Assembly (NCBI GenBank): GCA_907163345.1
Contig: CAJQUN010000423.1
Span: 124,001 to 188,000 of the forward strand
Direction: 5' to 3'
DNA: 64,000 nt
DNA from: Haberlea rhodopensis
Lineage: Eukaryota > Streptophyta > Magnoliopsida > Lamiales > Gesneriaceae
Shown: one piece after another, positions 54,412-64,000 of the stretch
How positions within the stretch are numbered: the stretch's first letter is position 1
Layout: every line of letters begins with the position of its first letter
Notes under the pieces: model-generated
Databases searched by the model: none
What the model saw: the letters and a program-made list of their open reading frames with translations, nothing else
Told to the model about the DNA's origin: nothing
Made by a program: the position numbers and the translations under genes

Positions 54412-57400
54412 ATGGCTGCTATGAATGCGGGGAACCTTAACGAAGAAGTTGGCGATGTGGGCAGTGTTAACGCTAGCGTTGGACAAGTGAACCCTCTACC
54501 TCCACCAGCAGTAGGCATGGAGCCAGTGGCTCAGTTATTGCTACCCGGTGAGATTAACCTGACTCAGGTTTCTGTCTTACCACCCGCCCCGGTTTGAGGG
54601 AACAGAATCAGGAGAGGAAGCTGAGGAGTGGCTGGAGAGACTTGAGCAGATATTTGTGTCGGCTCCTTGTGCTGTTACAGCGTGGCTGAGGCTGGCGGAG
54701 TTCCAGTTAGCAAAGAAACCTCTAATGTGGTGGAGGGGCACTGTAATGGAGCTGAGAGCACTGGGTACTGTGATTGATGGACACTCTTCAGGACCCGGTT
54801 TCTGAACCGGTACTTCTCCGCAGCGGCGAGACAGACGAAGGAGGACGAGTTTACAAGTTTGAAACAGGGGAACATGACAGTGTCAGACTATGCCATGCGG
54901 TACTCTTTGTTGCTGAGGTATGTTCCCCACATTGCCACCAATGGGCACGCAAAGATGAGGAATTTTATGAAGGGGTTGCGACCGGAGCTCTATGACCGGG
55001 TTATCACCAATAACCCAACTTCTTTTGATGATGCTCTCACAAGAGCGGAGCTTGCCGAGCTTGGAGTGGGAGCTTATCCTAGTGCTGTGCCACCGCAAGT
55101 ACCACAACAGAGACAAACTAATGACAGCTTGAGGCCCCGGGGAGAGCCATTTAAACCTCGTGGTGCCTCTTCATCTTCACGGTTTGGTGGAAAGAAGTTC
55201 TTTGGTCAGAAACAGGAGAATAAGAAGAATTGGTCGGCCAATCGAGGGTCTTCACAAGGGAATAGTCGGGGGAGCCAAGGTGCGACAATTGTGGAGGGCC
55301 ACATTCTTCAAGTAAGTGCCCTGCCTGTTATAGCTAGTGGCAAGATGGGCCACATCTCTCGGTATTGCCCCACCCGGGGAGGACAGTCAGAGTTTCACGG
55401 GCAACAGGCCGAGGTTTGATGACAGGACAGTACACCAGAGGCAGCAGTTTGGGCCTCGACCATCGGGAGGTCAGACAGTGGGACCGCCCCAAGGACAGGT
55501 GTATGCGCTGACTAGAGAGCAGGCCCAGGCAGCCCATGAGGAGGTGATCGCCGGTACGTGTCATTTATTTACGTACCCTGCTTTTATTTTGATAGATACA
55601 GGTGCCTCCCACCCTTTTGTATCTGTTGGCTGTGTGGAGAGACACCATATGCGCACGTCTTCTCTACCCACGCCTCTCCTTGTCTCGACACCCACTGGAA
55701 GAAATGTCGTTGCTGATCAGTTCATGGCAGATTGCCTCATTTATTTTGAGGCAACGAGTTGAAGACAGACTTGATTGTGTTGGGTATGTCGGACTTCGAC
55801 TGCATCTTGGGCATTGATATTCTGAACAGATATCAGGCAGTGGTAGATTGCCGGCAGAAGACAGTGAAGTTCAGACCTGATTTGGGCAGTCAGTTGACTT
55901 TTTATGGCAACGGTTCTCGTGCGAAGATTCCGTTGCTTTCAGCGATCAAGATGACTCAGCTGTTGGAACGTGGCCACACAGGCTATCTCATCTATGTCCG
56001 TGGACACGTCTGGGAAGAATAAGGAATTGAGAGTTGAGGATGTACCAGTGGTAGCAGAGTTTACTGATGTGTTCCCAGAAGAGATCCCAGGATTTCCACC
56101 GGCTAGGGAAGTTGAGTTTGGGATCGAGTTGTTACCGGGGACATCCGCTATCCCTCGTGCACCTTATAGGATGGCACCGGCGGAGTTGAGAGAATTGAAG
56201 GAGCAGTTGCAGGACCTCCTTGACAAGGGATATATACGCCCGAGCGTATCGCCATGGGGCGTACCGGTTCTCTTTGTGAAGAAGAAGGACGGTTCGATGC
56301 GGTTGTGCATCGATTACCGGCAACTGAATAAAGCCACAGTAAAGAACAAGTATCCTCTCCCAAGGATTGATGATCTGTTTGACCAGTTGCAAGGTACCAG
56401 ACTGTATAGCAAGATTGATTTGAGGTCCGGGTACCATCATATTCGAGTCAGAGAGGAAGATGTACAGAAGACAGCGTTCCGGACTCGATATGGACATTAT
56501 GAGTTCCTAGTGATGCCGTTCGGTGTGACGAATGCTCCAGCGGTCTTTATGAGCTTGATGAACAGAGTGTTTCAGCCGTATCTTGACCAGTTCGTCATCG
56601 TGTTCATCGACGACATTCTCATCTATTCCCGGAGCGAGGAAGAGCACGTGAAACACTTGAGGACAGTGCTCTAGATTCTCTGAGATCACCAGTTGTATGC
56701 CAAGCTCAGTAAGTGTGAGTTCTGGTTGAGCAGTGTAGTATTTCTGGGCCATGTCATATCGAGCAGCGGAATATCTGTGGATCCCAGGAAGATCGAAGCT
56801 GTGATGGAGTGGGCTGCCCCCACTTCTGTGCCTGAGATTCGGAGCTTCCTTGGTTTGGCCGGATATTATCGACGCTTCGTCGAGGGCTTTTCGAAGATTG
56901 CCAAGCCGTTGACACAGTTGACCCAGAAAGGAGTACCTTTCTTTTGGTCAGAAGCTTGTGAGGAGAGCTTCCAGGAGTTGAAGCACCGTTTGACGACGGC
57001 GCCAGTGTTAGTGATCCCTACGGAGAACTCCAGATTTGTTTTGTATACCGATGCGTCGCTCCAGGGCCTTGGGTGTGTACTGATGTAGGATAGGCATGTG
57101 GTAGCTTATGCATCGAGGCAGTTGAAGCCGCATGAGACGAGATACCCAGTCCATGACTTGGAACTGGCGGCTATCATCTTCGCCCTGAAGATTTGGAGAC
57201 ATTACTTGTATGGTACTTCATTTACCATATTCACGGATCACAAGAGCCTCAAGTTTTTATTCACTCAGGCAGAGCTGAACATGAGGCAGAGGAGGTGGAT
57301 GGACTTACTCAAGGACTATGATTGTGAGATTGAGTACCATCCCGGAAAAGCTAATTTGACAGCAGATGCTTTGAGCCGGAAAGTAAGGAGTTCTGCTGAG

Positions 57401-58944
57401 GACGTCATCCATTTGTCAGCCATGATGACCTCCTATTGCCATCTGGGCTATGATTTCGACATAGATGCATCACCTGTGTATGTATCGACCTTGTTAGCTG
57501 AGCCAGATATCTACAAGAACATCAGGAGAGCTCAGAGGTCAGATGATGAGGTTCAAAGGTGGTTATCTTTAGTACATCTTGGTCAGCCAACGAAATTCAG
57601 AGTGGCCGATGACGGATCTTTGAGGTTGGGTAACCGTTGGGTGGTTCCGAGTACGCCGGTGTTGCGTAGAGGGATCTTGGAGCGAAGCTCATAGTAGCAG
57701 ACTTAGCATCCACCCAGGCGGGAAGAAGATGTATAAAGATCTACGTGGTCAGTTTTGGTGGAAAAAGATGAAATCTGATGTCGTCGCTTTTGTAAAGAGG
57801 TGCTTGATCTGCCAGCAGGTTAAGGCAGAGAGGCAGAGACCTGGCGGCGAGTTGAAAAGCTTGGAGATACCGAAGTGGAAGTGGGAACACATTTCCATGG
57901 ACTTCGTGACTCACCTGCCGAGGAGTGCTTCAGGCTTTGATGCTATTTGGGTGATTGTGGATCGATTGACTAAGGTAGCTCATTTCATCCCCTATAGCAT
58001 GACTTTCACCTTTTTGAGGATGGCGCAGTTGTATATTCGAGATGTAGTAAGATTGCATGGAATCCCCATTTCCATAGTGTCGGTTCGAGATCCGCGATTC
58101 ACATCTCACTTTTGGGAAGGCCTTCAGTCAGCCTTGGGAACGGAAGTTAGAATGAGCAATGCTTATCATCCTCAGACGGATGGCCAGACCGAGCGTACTA
58201 TTCAGACGCTCGAGGACATGTTGAGAGCTTGCGTTTTGGAGTTCGATGTTTCTTGGCAAGATTCAGTGCCTTTGGTAGAGTTCTCTTATAATAACAGCTA
58301 CCAGGCGAGTATTCAGATGGCTCCTTTTGAAGCTCTTTATGGCAGACGGTGTAGATCACCCTTGTGTTGGGCTGATTTGGATCGTAAATCGGTCGGAGGA
58401 CCGGAGTTGATTCGGGAGATGGAAGAGAAGATAAAGATGATAAGGCAGAAAATGAAAGCAGCCCAGGACAGACAGGACAGCTTATGCGAATAAACGGCGG
58501 AGACCGTTGGAATTTCAGTTGGGAGATAAGGTCTTTTTGAAGATCTCGCCTTTCAGAGGCGTTGTGCGATTTGGGATGCGCGGGAAACTGTCTCCGAGGT
58601 ATGTTGGACCGTACGAGATTTTGCAGCGCATTGGCACCTTAGCTTACCGACTAGCTCTGCCGCCTTCTTTATCTGGTATACATGACGTGTTTCATGTATC
58701 GATGCTGCGGAAGTATGAGCCGGATCCGTCGCATGTATTACAGCCTTCCGAAGTTCAGTTAGAGTCCGATGTGTCTTATGTGGAACGGCCTATCAGAATT
58801 CTGGATCGAACAGACCGTAGACTTCGGAACAAAGTGATACCTATGATCAAGGTTCAGTGGGATCGCAGGGGTGTCGAGGAGGCTACGTGGGAGACGGAGC
58901 GGCATATGGTGCAGCACTACCCGGAACTATTCTCTGGTATGTGA
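54412..58944 (+). pseudogene. Element M gag-pol, full length but broken
   Basis: The ATG at 54412 starts MAAMNAGNLNEEVGDVGS. Domains are in the usual order: capsid, zinc knuckles (first partly lost near 55310-55340), protease LIDTGAS, reverse transcriptase (FIDDILIYS near 56605), RNase H, integrase and a chromodomain ending HYPELFSGM (58944). Damage includes an extra G after CTGACTCAG (about 54569), a lost T at ATTGATGG (about 54778), frame changes near 55410, 55760 and 56000, TAG for Gln at 56672 and 57086, an extra A near 57685 and another near 58478. The integrase reads SVRDPRF where A, K and L have SDRDPRF, so the second catalytic Asp is Val. The reverse transcriptase has YHHIRV instead of YHQIRV. 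Inactive. Confidence 0.95.
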
Positions 58945-59014
58945 TTATGTTTAGTTTCACTTTGGGGTAAGTGCATGTGATTTCGAGGACGAAATCTTAT
59001 AAGTAGGGGAGTAT
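58945..59014 (+). other. 3' untranslated end and polypurine tract of M
   Basis: After the stop comes GATTTCGAGGACGAAATC, a perfect 6-bp dyad (GATTTC/GAAATC), then TTATAAGTAGGGGAGTAT and the LTR. The dyad and tract are conserved in A, B, K and L. Confidence 0.85.
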
Positions 59015-61110
59015 TGTGATATCCCCGAAATGATTAATTGCAATTTGAGTATTAATTGTGTTTATATGGTTAATCATGGTGGTAATTAATTGATTTTGTG
59101 CTGGATTTATTTTAATGTGTGGAAATGCATGGTCACATGGAAAGGATGACCCGGGAGTGCATTTCAGGGTGCATGTTGTGCATGTTGGGGAAAATTGCTT
59201 TTAGCATGATTTATTTGCCATGGTTAGCAATTATTTGGAAAGCATGAGTTAATTGATATTTTGGTGCATTTTGGATTAATGCTTTTGAAAATATCATGTT
59301 GGGGTGTTTTATACACCATGGATTTGTGGATGCATTTTAATTAAAACCCAACCCCTTTTATACCCCAACCCCCACCTTTACCAAATTATTTCACCTTTAC
59401 CAAATTACACCACCCAAACCCTCCTTTCCCCTTATTTTCGAGTTGGAGCATAAAGGTGGAGAGAAGCCCTTCCAAAAATCTAGTTTTGTGGAGTTTATTG
59501 GGAGATTTGAGGTCCCCAAGAGGTATGGATACCTCATTGTTGATTTTGTAAGGTTTTATTTAAGTTTGGTATGATTTTGAAGGGTTTTAAAATGGGTTTG
59601 TGTTGGGTTGTTGTGGTTTTGGTTGAGGGTTGGATTTACACTTGTTTGGAAGTGTATTTTGAAGGTTTATGTTGTTATTGATGTTGTTGGTTTGATGGTT
59701 TAAGTGTTGGTATGGATTGGAAGGTTTTGGTATGCAAAAATGGTGAAAAATCGCGAGTCTGTGCGAGGCGATCGACCGCCTGAAATGGGGCGATCGATCG
59801 CCGATGGGCAGTACCAAATTTGTGGGACAGGCGATCGATCGCCTGTTATGAGGCGACCGATCGCCGAGAGGCAGTGGCCAATCCAAGGTTTAGGCGATCG
59901 ATCGCCATGTTTGGCGCGATCGATCGCCATGTTTGGCACGATCGATCGCCGTGAAGGAAAAACTTGAGGCGATCGATCGCCTCAGCCAAGCGATCGATCG
60001 CCAACTGTGGAATTTTGGGAAATGCTTTCTTTTGTCGAATTTTTGGTACTTGACTATTATTTGGCTTCTAATATGGGGTTGTGTGATTGTGTAGAACCAT
60101 CCCAGGTAGCAACGCAACCAAGGAACTGAAGCCATATCAATTCCACTTTTGGAAAGGTACGTAGAGGACGTACGGGCACCCAACGGTACATGTATCTAAT
60201 ATACTCATTGTTTATGCATTGTGGATGCGAGTATATATGTGATTATGCATTGTGGATGCAAATACATGTTGAATTATGCATGATGATTGTAGATGCATAT
60301 GATTATTGGTGCACATCCCATGAGTCGTGGTCATCCCTTGATGATTTTAATGCTTGTCGCTATTTGTTTTGGTTCCGCTAAATGTGAAGCGAGCGGTGGG
60401 AGCGCCGCATGTCACATTTGAGCGTGGTTATCATATAGGGCGAGGAAAGGATATTTGCCGCTCAATGTGAGGCGAGGGGTGGGAGTACCGCATGTCCATT
60501 GAAGCGAGGTTATTCTATGCCGCCTATATGTAAATAAGCGAGGGGCATTAAAATACATTGTGATGGACAGACTAGGGATTGGTGACTGGTATTTGGTTTT
60601 GATGAGATGGTATTGTGTCATGACATGTGTAGACCATTATAAAATAATCTATTGATTATACTCATGAGTTATGGTACAGGGACAACCAAACGGGAAGCGT
60701 TTGAAATGCATGGGAAAAACAGGAAGTGTTGTATTATGGTTATGCATTTACGCTTTATATTCATATTGTGTTGTATATGAATGATATCACTGCTCATGTT
60801 TGGGGGTTGTCCTTGTAGGTACTTTTGGCATGATAGAAGGGCTAAGCGGGTTGAGGTGGTGAGCTTGTGGAGAATTCATTTGAGGCAGGAAGGACAAGAT
60901 TAATTTTGTATAGTATCTACTCTAGGAGTAGTGTAAAGCTATAATTGATAACATTCATTTGATTTGGGAATGTAACTAATCCAGGGATAGTCCTTATTTT
61001 TTGCATGTAATTCTTAAAGCTCATAGACTCAACACGATTAATTTACTCTGATCATTTATATTAGCTCTAATTATGCCTTTGATCCGCACTTAAGGATTAG
61101 GGTCCTTACA
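59015..61110 (+). repeat. 3' LTR of M
   Basis: Same order as the 5' LTR. The decamer array (about 59767-60002) has one extra 22-bp unit (CATGTTTGGC plus decamer). The hairpin CTACTCTAGGAGTAG is intact at 60917-60931. Ends GGTCCTTACA. Confidence 0.95.
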
Positions 61111-61897
61111 GGCTGCCTTCCGCTAAACCAAGATGAAGAAGAAGTCCCCCGTGACTTAAAAGATCCTCCTCGGGGCCTCAGATTTTCAGACGTTGATCTT
61201 TGTGATGGAGCTGGTGAGGGTATGGCCTCAGGATAAGCACTCACCCCTATCTCTGCTAACTCCGCTCTAACCAGTGCATCATCAAAAGATGTCGGGTTGT
61301 TAGAAATGACCCGATCAAATAATTCCGGTCGCAGCCCCTTCAGGAAGTGCCTCATCTTGGCATGCCCATTTGTAGCAATATGTGGAACATACCTCAATAA
61401 GGACGAGTAGTGCATGGCGTAGTCCGAAACTGTCAGGTTCCCTTGCTTCAGATTCGTAAATTCATCCTCCTTAGTTTGCCTAGCCGCGGCAGAGAAATAT
61501 CGGTTTAGAAACCGAGTCCGAAATAAAGTCCAGTCGATTACCATGCCTTGTGCCCTTAATTCCATTACAGTCGTCTTCCACCACATGGAAGACTTCTTCA
61601 CCAGTTGGAATTTTGCCAGTCTTAACCAAGCCATCCTAACACACAGCGCAGATACAAAAATCTGTTCTAGTCTCTCCAGACACTCTTCGGCCTCTTCTCC
61701 TGTCTCTGTTCCTTCAAACATGGGTGGGTGGAAGGTCAGAAATTGAGTCAGGCTAAGCTCCCCTGGCAACAGTAACTGAGCAACCGGTTCCATGCCCACA
61801 GCAGGTGGGGGTAAAGGATTCGCCTGACCGATGCTAGCATTCACGCTCCCAATATCACCCACCTCCTCGTTGAGTTCCCCGCATTTATAGCCGCCAT
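61111..61897 (-). pseudogene. Element L gag, N-terminal half
   Basis: The start ATG is on the complement of 61897 (MAAINAGN). One base is missing about 20 nt later (AACTCAACG for AACCTCAACG in the family), which throws the frame. From there the other frame is open to the M junction: LLPGELSLTQFLTFHPPMF, GEEAEECLERLEQIF, RTRFLNRYFSAAARQ, then a Pro/Ser-rich stretch and WFSGRQ. Apart from that one-base loss near the start this half is intact. The gag continues at 52122 downward on the other side of M. Confidence 0.92.
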
Positions 61898-62106
61898 GCT
61901 GTAACACAAAGGTTAACAACAATTCCAAACAATATATATGCTAAACCGTTAGACAATATGAATGAAAAGCATGTTAGTATAACAATTGTATACATAAATA
62001 TGCACCACATGCATAACATGACCCAAATGTAAACACTTAGCCAATCATGCTAAGGCTACCCTTCACTCGTTCCCGGTTTCTCTAACCACTGCTCTGATAC
62101 CACTAA
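61898..62106 (-). other. Leader and primer-binding site of L
   Basis: The complement of 62091-62102 reads TGGTATCAGAGC. The leader is closely similar to that of M in the opposite orientation. Confidence 0.92.
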
Positions 62107-64000
62107 TGTAAGGACCCTAGTTCCTTAAGTACGGATAAAAGGCGTAATAGAGCTAAACATGCATATAAGACTATAATGTTCGTGTTAATGTATTGAGCCG
62201 TTAAGATTACAGGCCAAAATAAAATTTCCAAAAGGGATTAATTACATTCCCAACCAATTGAATGTTAATCCTATAGTTTTACACTACTCCTAGAGTAGAA
62301 ACTATACAAAGAATTAGGCCTGCTATGCCAAAAGCACTCCTCACTGGCTCACCGCATCAACCCGCCTCAGCCCGTACGCCCAAAAGTACCTACAGGAACA
62401 ACCCCAAAACCATGAGCATGTATGTAAACCATATTCACAATAATATGATCATAATTCAATGCATAAACCGTAAATGCAAATCACTTCCTGTATTTAACAC
62501 ATATAAAGAAGCTCCCTCGGTTGTCCCTGTACCATAATTACAATCAATTGATTATAACACCAATAATGTATGTCATGACATGCATCCGTTCCATGTATAC
62601 CAATGGTCAATCCCAGTCTTATTATATCAGTGGCATAATACCCCTCGCGTTACATGACAGCGGCATTAATACCCCTCGCTTCGACATATTAGCGGCATAA
62701 TATCCCTCGCATCAACATGACAGCGGCATTATCCTTCGCTTCGACATGTTTGCGGCAAATATTCTTCATCGCTATAATATGACAGCGGCAAGTATTCTAT
62801 CATCGCTTCGACATGAAGGCGGCAAGTATTCTTCATCACTGTAATATAATCTCGACCCACAATCACATGCAACCATAATGCATATTCCAATCATGTATGC
62901 AACCATAATGCATAATGAGACCATATACGCAACCATAATGCATAACCAATTTATAGCGTAATAAATACGTTTTACCGTCCGATGCCCGTACGTCTCACTA
63001 CGTACCTTAGTTCCAAAAGTGGAGATATAGTGGACTTTATCTCCTAAGCTGTGTGGCCACCTAGGATGGTTCTACACATTCACACAAATCAATATTAGGA
63101 GCCAATAATAGTCCAATATCAAAACTTCCACAAAATACCCAAAAATGCCAAATTTTGTCTTTCGCGATCGATCGCGAAACCTTACTGCCCGAAGCCAAAA
63201 TTTTCACCCTTCGGCGATCGATCGCCACACTTGGCGCTGATCGATCGCCAGCCTTACCGATCGATCGCCAAGATATGGCGATCGATCGGCAAATACCCCT
63301 GGAGCCTACTGTTGGCTCGCGATCGATCGCCAAAAACGGGCGATCGATCGCTGACCTCTGTACACCGAAATCCACCATATTTGCACACCATTTTCAACCC
63401 AAACCATACCAACACTTAAACCATCAAACCCACAACATAAATAACATCATATACCTTCAAAATACACCTTAAAACTACCATAAATCCAACCTTTAACTCA
63501 AATAATACCAACCCATAAAAACCCATTTCAAAACCATACAAAACCACAACAAACTCAATCCAAACACAACAAAAACAACAAGGAGGCATCCATACCTCTT
63601 GGGGACTCCAAATCACCCAATAAATTCCACAAACCAAACTTTTAGACGGATTTCTCTTCACCTCTTTACCAAATTTCGAAAATGTGAGGTAGAGAAGGGT
63701 TTTGGATGAGTTAATTGGGAAAGTAGAAAATGAAGGTATATGGGGGGTTTGGGGTATAAGTGGGTTGGGTTTAATTAAATTACACCCCACAATTCCATGG
63801 TGTATAAAACACCCCAACATGATATTTTAAAAGGCATTTTACCATAATGCACCAAAATCACAATTAAAACATGATTCACCCAAATAATCACAAACCATCT
63901 AATTTAAACCATTAAAATCCCCAATTACCCAATATGCATAACATGCACACCATGTGACTAAGCATTTCACCAAAATAATTAATGCCAACACAATTATTAA
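62107..64000 (-). repeat. 5' LTR of L, cut by the window end
   Basis: Matches 46289-48230. It lacks one 21-bp decamer unit (63165 versus 47350-47380) and about 29 bp near 63949 relative to the 3' LTR. About 70 bp of the LTR lie outside. Hairpin at 62284-62298; decamers about 63164-63352. The partner of the GTATG target duplication is outside the window. Confidence 0.93.

Larger units (their letters stand above)
52123..61110 (+). mobile_element. Element M: complete but inactivated Tekay-like retrotransposon in the L gag
   Basis: LTRs of 2,075 bp (52123-54197) and 2,096 bp (59015-61110), offset 6,892, about 20 differences plus one 22-bp unit. Flanks are GGCCG (52118-52122) and GGCTG (61111-61115), a 5-bp duplication with one mismatch. 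The L gag reads across the site in the same frame (SGRQ to PEGRKQG), which supports a clean insertion. The coding region is full length but has at least five frameshifts and two nonsense codons. Confidence 0.95.

Noticed and set aside
58980..58999. Rho-independent type terminator (GATTTCGAGGACGAAATC)
   Set aside because: The dyad is short, A/T-poor downstream, in a eukaryotic element; it is conserved as part of the 3' end next to the polypurine tract instead.

Overview
The window is plant nuclear DNA, probably a eudicot (species not determinable here), made almost entirely of nested LTR retrotransposons. I find no host gene, tRNA or rRNA. The evidence is Ty3/gypsy Gag-Pol proteins of chromodomain (Tekay/Del-like) type, initiator-Met tRNA primer sites, Athila/Tat-type LTRs with a GCGCC(N)TTGCCGGGG primer site, Ty1/copia gag-pol, 5-bp target-site duplications (TSDs) and solo LTRs. 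Letters A to M are my own labels; (+) and (-) give element orientation.

Left third (1-16670): element B (-) is a decayed Tekay-like element. Its 3' LTR (1-1661) and 5' LTR (14622-16670) enclose a broken gag-pol. Element A (-, 3179-11838) sits inside B's pol. A has a fully open gag-pol frame (5315-9844) and near-identical LTRs, but its 5' LTR has lost its outer 302 bp, and about 200 bp of B are missing at the same junction. Right of B lie two decayed copia reverse-transcriptase remnants (16680-17640).

Middle (17674-33434): F (-) is an Athila/Tat-like LTR plus 3' internal region. Its LTR is split by D (+, 18497-23315, TSD CCGTT), a miniature Athila-like element with only 391 bp between its LTRs. 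D's 5' LTR carries solo LTR E (19199-20760, TSD GTAGC). F's interior is interrupted by G (+, Tekay-like LTR and leader). G is interrupted by H (+, Ty1/copia), whose LTR holds solo LTR I (27897-29107, TSD GATGT).

Right half (33435-64000): H's integrase is cut by J (+, Tekay-like LTR, non-coding interior with a 57-bp minisatellite). J's LTR contains complete K (-, 33841-42904, TSD ACTCC; one frameshift). J's interior contains L (-, 46289 to beyond the window), and L's gag contains complete M (+, 52123-61110). Insertion order is therefore F, then G, H, J, then K and L, then M.

The most unusual signal is in the LTRs. Families of different lineages carry clusters of about eight self-complementary CGATCGATCG decamers. 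Most Tekay-like LTRs also carry AGCGA/CCGCT hairpin modules. In the Tekay-like LTRs these two arrays lie in two intervals bounded by conserved splice-like sites (AG|GTATGG ... GTAG|AACC and AAAG|GTACGT ... TTGTCCTTGTAG|GTAC), with a conserved micro-exon-like block of about 62 nt between them. Whether this is real splicing, RNA structure or something else cannot be settled from sequence alone.
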